DNA from: Bacteroidota bacterium
GTDB taxonomy: Bacteria > Bacteroidota > Bacteroidia > Chitinophagales > Chitinophagaceae
Assembly: GCA_026391115.1 (NCBI GenBank)
Contig: JAPLER010000144.1
Location: 1 to 6,896, forward strand
DNA length: 6,896 nucleotides
Reading direction: 5' to 3'
Part shown: positions 1 through 6,214 of the stretch, piece by piece
How positions within the stretch are numbered: the stretch's first letter is position 1
Layout of the letters: each line of letters begins with the position of its first letter
The notes under the pieces: model-generated
Database searches by the model: none
What the model saw: only the letters and a program-made list of their open reading frames with translations
What the model was told of the DNA's origin: nothing
Translations under genes and position numbers: made by a program

Positions 1-203
1 ATATTTTCAGCATCTGATTCAGCTATATATTCATATTTAGCGAGCTGACTTAAAACGGTGTTTCTGCGAGCTAAGGTGCGTTCTGGGCGGACTCTTGGGT
101 TATATAACGATGGATTTTGCAATAACCCTATCAACATGGCAGCTTCTGGGTAAGTTATATTTTGAATATTTTTTTGAAAAGAAGTTTGTTGAATCCAATT
201 GTT
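1..203 (-). pseudogene. Orphan internal fragment of a class A penicillin-binding protein (GT51 transglycosylase domain), 5' part missing
   Basis: Reading the minus strand from about 194 down to the window edge gives an open frame with the end of a PBP1A-type glycosyltransferase (GT51) domain: TSFQKNIQNI, then TYPEAAMLIGLLQNPSLYNP, then RPERTLARRNTVL and an IAESDAEN-like tail. This matches the family pattern of a [YF]F.K..(D)LT..EAA..AGL...PS.YNP...PE.A..RRN.VL block, where these proteins polymerise lipid II glycan strands at the outer face of the inner membrane. In the same frame a TGA lies at 206-204. None of the upstream GT51 residues (catalytic Glu block, GASTITQQ-type motif) appear between here and the divergent channel gene, so the first 150 or more residues are absent. 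The frame remains open at position 1, so the rest of the protein may continue outside the window. Either this is a 5'-truncated pseudogene or the junction near 194-203 is artificial. Family assignment is fairly sure; pseudogene status is inferred. Confidence 0.65.
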
Positions 204-220
204 TCAACAAACTTCTTTTC
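176..220. repeat. 18-bp perfect inverted repeat with 9-nt loop
   Basis: The arm GAAAAGAAGTTTGTTGAA (176-193) is repeated as its exact reverse complement at 203-220, separated by TCCAATTGT (194-202). The left arm lies within the frame that still aligns with the penicillin-binding-protein fragment (IQQTSF), and the right arm lies 22 nt before the ATG of the channel gene. As RNA it would fold into an 18-bp, AT-rich hairpin. Read on the plus strand it is followed by TTTGTTAC, only a weak U-tract; read on the minus strand it is followed by seven A residues, which is not terminator-like. It could be a weak plus-strand terminator, a rearrangement or insertion scar, or a junction artefact. Confidence 0.8.
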
Positions 221-242
221 TTTGTTACATACATAAGCATAA

Positions 243-1205
243 ATGTTAAAAAGTTTAAATAAGAAAGCTAAAATTGAAAACGAAAGTGGCTTGGGCACTA
301 ATAGTAGCCTAAGTGCTGGACGTTTTTTTAATAAAGATGGCACACCCAATGTTCGCACAAGTGGAATGAAATTTTGGGAAAAGATTAATTGGTATCATAC
401 ATTATTAACAATGCCGAGATGGAAATTTGGACTTATGATTCTCTTGTTTTTTGTAATTGTTAATTTATTATTTGCGTTTGCATATTTAGCTATTGGCATT
501 GAACATTTAGGTGGTATGGTAGCCAATACTAATGCAGAAAAGTTTGGCGAAGCCTTCTTTTTTTCGGCACAAACGTTTACAACTGTTGGTTATGGACGTA
601 TTAATCCTATTGGTTTTATAGCAAGCACCACTGCCGCTTTTGAAGCACTATGTGGTTTAATGAGTTTTGCCTTAGCTACAGGGTTATTGTATGGAAGATT
701 TGCCAAACCTAAAAGCTATATCAGGTATAGTAAAAATGCAGTAGTTGCACCATTTAAAGATGGAATAGCATTGATGTTTAGAATGGTACCTTACACTAAA
801 AACTATTTGGTAAATGTAGAAGTAAAAGTAACAGTAGCTATGAAAGTTAATGAAGATGGACAAACAAAAAACAGATTTTATAATGCACAATTAGATATAG
901 CTAAAGCAAATACAATGACTTCAAATTGGACATTGGTTCATCCAATAAACGAAGACAGTCCTTTGTATAATCTATCAAAGTCTGATATAGAAAATGCTGC
1001 AACAGAGTTACTTATTTTTGTACAAGGTTTTGATGAAAGTTTTGCCAATACTGTAATTTCAAGAACATCGTATGTTTATGGTGAGTTTGTTTATGGAGCT
1101 AAGTTTTTACCAATGTTTGAACCCACTTCAGATGGCAAAAGCACATTACTACACATTGATAAACTGGATGATTTTGAAAAAGTAGAATTAGGTGTTGAAT
1201 TTTAG
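243..1205 (+). CDS. KirBac-type inward-rectifier potassium channel
   Basis: The product is a 320-residue inner-membrane K+ channel subunit, expected to assemble as a tetramer. Order of parts: a polar N-terminus with the bacterial Kir signature GLGTNSS..GRFFNKDGT (about 17-34), an amphipathic slide helix WEKINWYHTLL (45-55), TM1 (about 62-84), a pore helix FFFSAQTFT (105-113), the selectivity filter TVGYG (114-118), TM2 (about 124-150), and a C-terminal cytoplasmic Kir immunoglobulin-like domain from GRFAKP (151-156) through LVHPINEDSPLYNL (231-244) to the end. The length is normal for the family. The pore helix has Gln110 where KirBac1.1 and eukaryotic Kir channels have Glu, and Arg119 follows the filter; from memory, KirBac3.1 also has Gln, so this looks closer to that class. 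The ATG at 243 keeps the whole conserved N-terminus. No clear Shine-Dalgarno is visible. It is followed 33 nt later by the Sua5 gene on the same strand, so co-transcription is possible without an obvious functional link. Confidence 0.93.
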   Translation: MLKSLNKKAKIENESGLGTNSSLSAGRFFNKDGTPNVRTSGMKFWEKINWYHTLLTMPRWKFGLMILLFFVIVNLLFAFAYLAIGIEHLGGMVANTNAEKFGEAFFFSAQTFTTVGYGRINPIGFIASTTAAFEALCGLMSFALATGLLYGRFAKPKSYIRYSKNAVVAPFKDGIALMFRMVPYTKNYLVNVEVKVTVAMKVNEDGQTKNRFYNAQLDIAKANTMTSNWTLVHPINEDSPLYNLSKSDIENAATELLIFVQGFDESFANTVISRTSYVYGEFVYGAKFLPMFEPTSDGKSTLLHIDKLDDFEKVELGVEF

Positions 1206-1238
1206 ATAAGTAATGCAGCGTATCATTAATAAAAGAAA

Positions 1239-2216
1239 ATGTTTACAACAGAAATAGGGACAAATATTGAAAAAGCAAGTAACTTGTTACAAGAAGGTAA
1301 CGTAGTTGCTGTACCTACAGAAACAGTATATGGCCTTGCTGCAAATGCTTTAAACCCTGCTGCTGTTGCTAAAATTTTTGAAGCTAAGAACAGACCATAT
1401 TTTAATCCATTAATCATTCATTTAGCATCGGTTAATGAAATTGAAAAATATGCATATATTGATGAAATAAGTATGCAACTAGCGAATGAGTTTATGCCTG
1501 GTCCACTTACTTTATTACTAAATAAAAAAAATATTGTACCAGATATGGTAACTGCTGGCAGTAATAAAGTAGCTATAAGAATTCCTGATCATCCTTTGTT
1601 AATAGAATTATTGCACAAAGTAAATTTTCCTTTGGCAGCACCTAGTGCAAATGCATTTGGTTATGTAAGCCCTGTAACTTCACAACACGTTTTGCAAGGA
1701 TTACAAGGCAAAATTCCATACATATTAGATGGTGGCAAATGCAATGTAGGGCTTGAATCTACAATTGTAGAAGTTAATGAAAATGGTGAAACTATTTTAC
1801 ACAGAACTGGTGGATTAGCAATAGAAACTATTGAAATATTTTTAGGTAAGCCATTGATAAGACCATTGCAGCAACATAATTTATCGCCACAAACAAGTGG
1901 GCAATTAAAAAGTCATTATGCTACTACAACACCTTTGATTCAAGGCAATGTTACTGAATTGATACAACAAAATAGTGATAAGAAAGTTGGTATTATATCT
2001 TTTAAGAATCAGTATCAACAAGTTGCAAAGCAGCATCAATTTGTTTTATCTAAAAATGGTAGTTTAACAGAAGCAGCTCAAAATTTGTTTGATGTTATGC
2101 GTCATTTAGATACTTTAGATTATGATATTATTCTAGCTGAGAACTTTCCTGATGAAGGATTGGGCAAAGCAATAAATGATAGACTAAAAAGGGCACAATA
2201 CACACAAAAGGATTAA
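1239..2216 (+). CDS. sua5: L-threonylcarbamoyladenylate synthase, two-domain Sua5 type
   Basis: This cytoplasmic enzyme makes threonylcarbamoyl-AMP from threonine, bicarbonate and ATP, the first step of t6A formation at position 37 of ANN-decoding tRNAs; the TsaBDE-type proteins then transfer the group. The 325 residues show an N-terminal YrdC-like domain (about 10-205) with PTETVYGLA (26-34), the KxR pair K50/R52 in AKNRP, MPGPLT (86-91), VAIRIPDHP (111-119), the SxN pair S136/N138 in APSAN, and LESTIVE (172-178). After a linker with GQLKSHYA (221-228) comes a Sua5 C-terminal domain ending in LAENFPDEGLGKAINDRLKR (299-318). The length matches full Sua5 proteins (about 320-350 aa) rather than short TsaC/YrdC (about 190 aa). 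The ATG at 1239 follows an A-rich leader (AAAAGAAA). Its stop codon overlaps the stop of the convergent LOG gene. Confidence 0.96.
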   Translation: MFTTEIGTNIEKASNLLQEGNVVAVPTETVYGLAANALNPAAVAKIFEAKNRPYFNPLIIHLASVNEIEKYAYIDEISMQLANEFMPGPLTLLLNKKNIVPDMVTAGSNKVAIRIPDHPLLIELLHKVNFPLAAPSANAFGYVSPVTSQHVLQGLQGKIPYILDGGKCNVGLESTIVEVNENGETILHRTGGLAIETIEIFLGKPLIRPLQQHNLSPQTSGQLKSHYATTTPLIQGNVTELIQQNSDKKVGIISFKNQYQQVAKQHQFVLSKNGSLTEAAQNLFDVMRHLDTLDYDIILAENFPDEGLGKAINDRLKRAQYTQKD

Positions 2217-2767
2217 TTTGATTTAATATATTCAATAATCTCTTCAGGTTCATTACAAATAACAATTCTTTTTCGCCAGTCTTCATATAAAAACCCTTCT
2301 TGTTGCATTGTTTCTATATGTGCAATAATGTGGTTATAAAATCCAGCTGTATTTAATACATAGACTTTCTTTTCGTGAATTTTTAAATTATTCCAAGTAA
2401 TCATTTCAAAAAGTTCGTCAAGCGTGCCATAGCCACCAGCAAGTATTATTGCAGCATCACATTTTTCATACAATATTTTTTTTCTATCGTGCATATCTTC
2501 TGTTACAATCAATTCAGTAATACCATTATGCTGTTGTTCCCATTCAACCAAAAGTTTAGGAATTATTCCTACTACTTCTCCTTTATTTTCTAAAACAGCA
2601 TTTGCAATTGCACCCATAATCCCTACATTTCCACCACCATAAATAAGTTTAATATTATTGCTTGCAAGCAAACAACCCAATTGTTTTGAATGTTCTATAA
2701 ACAAGGGGTTTGAGCCAGTTTTGCTACCACAAAAAACAGTTACAGAATTTATTTTATTATTAAACAC
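2213..2767 (-). CDS. LOG family protein (TIGR00730 type), probable nucleotide 5'-monophosphate phosphoribohydrolase
   Basis: The family (LONELY GUY, often annotated as lysine decarboxylase by error) cleaves the ribose-base bond of nucleoside 5'-monophosphates, including cytokinin ribotides; the true bacterial substrate is often unknown. The 184 residues form a single Rossmann-like domain: VTVFCGSKTGSNPLF (9-23), GGGNVGIMGA (44-53), EDMHDRK (90-96) and the motif AGGYGTLDE (110-118), followed by TWNNLKIHEKKV. The last motif corresponds to the family consensus PGGxGTxxE, but proline is replaced by alanine; the catalytic-region Arg95 and Glu118 are kept. The first codon is GTG at 2767-2765, as there is no in-frame ATG near the conserved N-terminus; an upstream extension is closed by the TAA of the hydrolase gene. 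It lies 12 nt downstream of that hydrolase and is probably the last gene of the tdk-hydrolase-LOG run. Confidence 0.92.
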   Translation of the reverse strand: MFNNKINSVTVFCGSKTGSNPLFIEHSKQLGCLLASNNIKLIYGGGNVGIMGAIANAVLENKGEVVGIIPKLLVEWEQQHNGITELIVTEDMHDRKKILYEKCDAAIILAGGYGTLDELFEMITWNNLKIHEKKVYVLNTAGFYNHIIAHIETMQQEGFLYEDWRKRIVICNEPEEIIEYIKSN

Positions 2768-2779
2768 TAATGAAGGAAT

Positions 2780-3382
2780 TTACTGTTGATGATTAATGAT
2801 TTCAAACACTTTTTTAGTCCAGTTGGAATATTCTTTTTGAGAATAATGTAACATATCTGTTGTAAGCAATGTTGTATCACTTTTCGCAAGTCTTGTTCCA
2901 TCTGTAATATTAACAAAGTGAGTTTGATATTTTTGAGCAAGCAATTCACACACGCCATTGAAAGTATTGATTTCATTGGCTATTTGTAATGTATCTCTAT
3001 CAGCTGCAAAAGGTGTAACACCCCAATCGGGTATAGAAATTACAATTACTTTTTTGGGTTGATTACCCACAAAAGCAATAGCTTGTTTTAGTAGTACTTC
3101 AAAATCTATTGCAAAATCTGTTGGGCTTAACCCGCGATATTGATTATTAACACCAATAAGTAGTGTGGCAAAATCATATTCAGTTTCAAGTATTGTTTCT
3201 TGCAAATGATTTAGTAATTCAAAACTTGTCCAACCTGTTTTTGCAACTATTTCTGGTGCGGCAAAATGATGATTTGCTTTTCTTAAAGATTGTATTAATT
3301 GATATGGAAAATTGTGATGCAATGCAATACCTTCGCCAATGGTGTAAGAATCGCCAAGACAAAGAATTGATTTGCTTTTCAT
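2780..3382 (-). CDS. SGNH/GDSL-family hydrolase, cytoplasmic, substrate unknown
   Basis: A 200-residue esterase-like protein with the blocks of the SGNH superfamily: block I LGDSYTIGEG (9-18) with nucleophile Ser12, block II Gly50 in KTGWTS, block III GVNN (77-80) with oxyanion Asn79, and block V TDMLHYS (175-181) supplying Asp176 and His179 of the catalytic triad. No signal peptide or lipobox is visible, so a cytoplasmic location is inferred. Members cleave carboxyl esters such as acylated lipids or sugars; the sequence does not tell which, and a lysophospholipase or TesA-like label would be a guess. The ATG at 3382 directly precedes the first beta strand, as is usual. The gene sits between tdk (50 nt upstream) and the LOG gene (12 nt downstream), so it is probably co-transcribed with at least the latter. 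Confidence 0.92.
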   Translation of the reverse strand: MKSKSILCLGDSYTIGEGIALHHNFPYQLIQSLRKANHHFAAPEIVAKTGWTSFELLNHLQETILETEYDFATLLIGVNNQYRGLSPTDFAIDFEVLLKQAIAFVGNQPKKVIVISIPDWGVTPFAADRDTLQIANEINTFNGVCELLAQKYQTHFVNITDGTRLAKSDTTLLTTDMLHYSQKEYSNWTKKVFEIINHQQ

Positions 3383-3432
3383 TTTAATTACTGATTATTG
3401 ATAAATAATTGAAGGATGAATGTAGGTTACTA

Positions 3433-4005
3433 TTATTTAGCTGCACACACTCTACAACGTGGCTCATAAATATCCTTCTCTCCTACCAATACTTGTCCTT
3501 CCTGACTTGTTTTTCTGTAACTAATATTCGCTATATGTCCACATTTAACACAAATAGCATGTAGCTTAGTTATATAATCTGCCTTTGCCAAAAGATTAGG
3601 CATTTGCCCAAATGGGTTACCTAAATAATCCATATCTAAACCTGCAACAATAACACGCATCCCTTTCATAGCAAGTGTTTCACACACATTAGCAATTTCT
3701 GCATCAAAAAACTGGGCTTCGTCAATACCCACAACATCTACATTATTTGCCATTAATAATATTTGTTGAGAACTTTCTACAGGAGTACTTTGTATAGCAT
3801 TTGCATCGTGGCTCACTACTTTTGTTTCATCGTAACGCACATCAATTGTGGGTTTAAAAATTTCAACACTAAGGTTTGCAATTTTTACACGTTTAAGTCT
3901 GCGAATCAACTCTTCTGTTTTTCCACTAAACATACTGCCGCAAATTACTTCAATCCAACCTCTGCGTTCACCACTAATATTGGGTTCTATAAACATATCA
4001 TTCAT
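3433..4005 (-). CDS. tdk: Thymidine kinase, type II (TK1-like)
   Basis: This enzyme phosphorylates thymidine (and deoxyuridine) with ATP to give dTMP in pyrimidine salvage in the cytoplasm. With the start at 4005 the protein has 190 residues, the usual size of the family. Visible motifs are the P-loop GSMFSGKT (23-30), DEAQFF (95-100) containing the catalytic glutamate Glu96, the lasso and substrate region LDMDYLGNPFG (123-133), and a structural zinc site made of CVKC (152-155) and CRVC (184-187). The N-terminus MFIEPN..GERRGWIEV is typical of Bacteroidota TKs, so the true start is either ATG 4005 or ATG 3996 (three residues shorter). The same frame stays open to an ATG at 4110, but the added 35 residues are hydrophobic, AT-driven and absent from the family, so I reject them. 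It is divergent from the hypothetical gene at 4125 and leads the minus-strand run. Confidence 0.95.
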   Translation of the reverse strand: MNDMFIEPNISGERRGWIEVICGSMFSGKTEELIRRLKRVKIANLSVEIFKPTIDVRYDETKVVSHDANAIQSTPVESSQQILLMANNVDVVGIDEAQFFDAEIANVCETLAMKGMRVIVAGLDMDYLGNPFGQMPNLLAKADYITKLHAICVKCGHIANISYRKTSQEGQVLVGEKDIYEPRCRVCAAK

Positions 4006-4107
4006 TATTATTAACAAGAATTTAGGAATATTTTTAGCAAAACATTCAAATATTTTATAGTATTTAACGTTATAAAAAATAATGATTTCAAATACTAAAA
4101 AAGCAGC

Positions 4108-4115
4108 CAAAAATA
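4108..4115 (-). promoter_or_regulatory. Possible Bacteroidota -7 box for tdk
   Basis: In the 119-nt divergent region, the minus strand reads TATTTTTG, an exact match to the TAnnTTTG -7 consensus of Bacteroidota promoters. A transcript starting shortly downstream would carry a leader of about 95 nt before tdk and would exclude the far-upstream ATG at 4110 as a start. No TTTG-like -33 element is seen at the expected distance, and such AT-rich words occur by chance, so this is only a candidate. Confidence 0.2.
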
Positions 4116-4124
4116 TAGTTTAAA

Positions 4125-4934
4125 ATGGAAAGAGTAAATACACTTATCAACAAATTACAACAACAGATTACTGCAAACGAAAATGCAAGACAATTACTAT
4201 ATACTGCACAACTATTAGTAGCTGAATTAAGTTTTAATCAAGAACTTGAGCAAGTTGGAAAGGTAAGTGTAATGATGCCACATTTTTATGTTGATGATGA
4301 TACTTTAAGTCAAGGTATCAAAGTTGCAATTATTGAAAATCCCAAACTTGTTGAAGAAATAAAATTGATTGAAGAACCTACGGAAACAGCAAATACTTTG
4401 ATAGAAAAAACAATTGCAGGTGATGAAGTCGAACTAGAAACGCCTTTGCTAATTGTTGAGGAAAAAATTGCTGAAAAAGAAATAGAAGCAGTAAAATTTA
4501 CCAACAAACCCGAAATAAACACTAATAGAGTTTTACACACTTTAATTGTTGATGCTAGTGATGACATTCCAACACTTGGACCTAAAGACATTAAACCTAG
4601 TGCAGAAGTAAACGATTTATCTCATAATACTACACAAAGTTTAAATGAAGTTTTAAAAGAAAATAAAAAAGAGGTTGTAACAACACTTGTAGATGCTCCT
4701 GTAAAAGATTTGCGTAAAGCGATTGGCATTAATGATAAATATGTTTTTATTAATGAATTGTTTAGTGGCGACGAAGCTATGTATGAACGAAGCATTAAAA
4801 CAATCAACAATTTTAGTGTTTATCCAGAAGCTGAACATTGGATTAAAAGAGAATTATATACAAAACTTTGTTGGCTTGAAAACAGCCCTACAGTTGAAAG
4901 TTTTTACAATGCAGTAAGAAGAAGATTTGTTTAA
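4125..4934 (+). CDS. Conserved hypothetical protein with acidic, probably disordered middle and conserved C-terminal block
   Basis: I do not recognise a named domain in this 269-residue protein. It has no signal peptide or membrane segment, so it is probably cytoplasmic. The N-terminus (1-45) is a Gln/Leu-rich helix that could form a coiled coil. The middle (about 60-190) is rich in Glu, Lys, Thr and Val with low complexity (EEIKLIEEPTE, VEEKIAEKEIEAV) and is probably unstructured. The last 77 residues are different in character: DLRKAIGINDKYVFINELF (195-213), then SGDEAMYERSIKTINNF (214-230), then YPEAEHWIKRELYTKLCW (233-250), and a basic end VRRRFV. From memory this C-terminal block resembles one found in hypothetical proteins of Chitinophagaceae and relatives; that cannot be checked here. 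The gene is divergent from tdk with its own 119-nt upstream region and ends 9 nt before the convergent waaA stop. The reading frame itself is secure; the function is unknown. Confidence 0.85.
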   Translation: MERVNTLINKLQQQITANENARQLLYTAQLLVAELSFNQELEQVGKVSVMMPHFYVDDDTLSQGIKVAIIENPKLVEEIKLIEEPTETANTLIEKTIAGDEVELETPLLIVEEKIAEKEIEAVKFTNKPEINTNRVLHTLIVDASDDIPTLGPKDIKPSAEVNDLSHNTTQSLNEVLKENKKEVVTTLVDAPVKDLRKAIGINDKYVFINELFSGDEAMYERSIKTINNFSVYPEAEHWIKRELYTKLCWLENSPTVESFYNAVRRRFV

Positions 4935-4943
4935 ATATTTTCA

Positions 4944-6197
4944 CTAAGGCAATAAATTGTGTTGTGTTAAGTAATCAACAATTGTGTTAGTTGCTCCAGT
5001 TTTAGATAAAACATATTCTTTAGAACTTCTACAACAACTATTATAATAATCAGTGTCATTAAGCAAGTCGTTCATTACTCTTTCAAATTCCAAAGCACTT
5101 TCAACAACAATAGCTCCGCCAGTTTCAACTAAATCATTTGCTTCAATAAACTTATCATAAACTGGTCCAAATACAACAGGTTTACCATACACAGCTGGCT
5201 CTAACACATTGTGTACACCATCACCACCAAAACCACCACCAACAAAACTTATAGTGGCATATTTATATAGCGAACTTAACATTCCAACATTATCAATAAT
5301 AATCACATTAGTATTCGCTTTTATATTGTTAATATTTGAAAATAAAACTGAATTTTTATAAAGTGTTAAACATTCACTTAATCTCTCTGTGTTTATTTCA
5401 TGTGGTGCAATAATGAATTTTAAACTTGGGTTTATATTAGCAAAATGGTCTATTTCTTCATCGTCTTCTGTCCAAGTGCTACCTGCAACAATAACTTGAC
5501 TATTACCAATAAATTGCTCTATACTGCTTATTGATAAAGCATTTGAAGCAATTTGCAATACTCTATCAAATCTGGTATCGCCACTTACTGTAACATTTTT
5601 ACTAATATTTATTGAGGCAAGTAAATCTTTAGATTGTTGATTTTGTAAAAAGAAATGATGAATGCAACTTAACATTGTTCTATGTAAACTACCATACCAT
5701 CTAAAAAATGGTTGATGATTTCTAAAAATACCAGAAACTAATACCAATGGTATTTTCAAGTTTTTTGCAGTTGCAAAATAGTGATACCAAAATTCATATT
5801 TTACAAAAATAATTAAGAAAGGTTTTACTATTTGATAGAACAAAACTGCATTCTTTTTGGTGTCAATAGGTAAGTAAAATACCCAATCAACTTTATCATA
5901 GTTCTTTTGTATTTCGTAGCCAGATGGAGAGAAGAAAGTTAAAAGTATTTTAGTGTCGTTCTTATCTTCTTTACTAGTAACAAATTGTTCTATAACAGGT
6001 CGTGCTTGCTCAAATTCGCCAAGTGATGCACAGTGAACCCAAATAACTTTAGAAGTATTGCCATCAAATGCTTCTGTAAGCTTATCAAAAATACTTTTTC
6101 TGCCATCAACCCATTTTCTTGCTTTATTGTTTTTAATACTTAAAACATTTGCAACAAATGAATACAGTTGAATAAATATGTTATAAAGATGAATCAA
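4944..6197 (-). CDS. waaA: 3-deoxy-D-manno-octulosonic acid (KDO) transferase
   Basis: WaaA (KdtA) is a GT30 glycosyltransferase at the cytoplasmic face of the inner membrane that moves KDO from CMP-KDO to lipid IVA, starting the LPS core. The 417 residues show an N-terminal membrane-associating segment LYNIFIQLYSFVANVLS (4-20), then HCASLGEFEQ (55-64) with catalytic Glu61, TFFSPSGYE (88-96), FVKYEFW (131-137) with conserved Glu135, and SGDTRFDRV (205-213). The C-terminal GT-B half has VAGSTWTEDDE (237-247), IIAPHEI (262-268) and the CMP-KDO-binding run FVGGGFGGDGVHNVLEPAVY (318-337). The length fits the family. The first codon is TTG (6197-6195): a TAA stands immediately upstream in frame and the next in-frame Met is residue 175, so TTG is effectively forced by the conserved N-terminus. 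It lies 17 nt after the permease stop, so the pair is likely an operon. Confidence 0.95.
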   Translation of the reverse strand: MIHLYNIFIQLYSFVANVLSIKNNKARKWVDGRKSIFDKLTEAFDGNTSKVIWVHCASLGEFEQARPVIEQFVTSKEDKNDTKILLTFFSPSGYEIQKNYDKVDWVFYLPIDTKKNAVLFYQIVKPFLIIFVKYEFWYHYFATAKNLKIPLVLVSGIFRNHQPFFRWYGSLHRTMLSCIHHFFLQNQQSKDLLASINISKNVTVSGDTRFDRVLQIASNALSISSIEQFIGNSQVIVAGSTWTEDDEEIDHFANINPSLKFIIAPHEINTERLSECLTLYKNSVLFSNINNIKANTNVIIIDNVGMLSSLYKYATISFVGGGFGGDGVHNVLEPAVYGKPVVFGPVYDKFIEANDLVETGGAIVVESALEFERVMNDLLNDTDYYNSCCRSSKEYVLSKTGATNTIVDYLTQHNLLP

Positions 6198-6214
6198 TTA
6201 GTAATTTTTTATTC

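Noticed and set aside
176..220. Intrinsic terminator call for the inverted repeat
   Set aside because: The stem has few G/C pairs, the plus-strand side has only a short interrupted T-tract, and the minus-strand side has A residues. No plus-strand gene ends just before it, so I list it as a repeat only.
155..358. 67-residue minus-strand ORF across the inverted repeat and the channel N-terminus
   Set aside because: It is antisense to the conserved start of the Kir gene and in a different frame from the PBP fragment, with an AT-driven hydrophobic composition and no family features.
684..890. Minus-strand ORF inside the channel gene
   Set aside because: Tyr/Phe/Ile-rich shadow of the plus-strand Kir cytoplasmic domain, with no independent support.
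2767..2976. Minus-strand 69-residue ORF in another frame within the SGNH gene
   Set aside because: It is fully contained in the hydrolase C-terminal coding region, and the catalytic Asp-His block is in the hydrolase frame.
3163..3387. Plus-strand ORF opposite the SGNH hydrolase
   Set aside because: It lies antisense to the conserved catalytic blocks I-III of a well-supported gene and has no recognisable features.
4006..4110. N-terminal extension of thymidine kinase to the ATG at 4110
   Set aside because: The extra 35 residues (MAAFLVFEIIIFYNVKYYK...) do not belong to the TK family and would fill the divergent promoter region; the family N-terminus starts at MFIEP.
4310..4838. Several Ser/Ile/Phe-rich minus-strand ORFs opposite the hypothetical gene
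   Set aside because: Their composition is what the Glu/Lys/Thr-rich plus-strand codons give when read backwards. The plus frame is uninterrupted over 269 codons with a structured C-terminus.
2780..6197. The tdk-SGNH-LOG and ccmB-waaA groups as a dedicated new pathway
   Set aside because: Each gene is a widespread core family with an independent role. Proximity and strand alone do not support a shared system.
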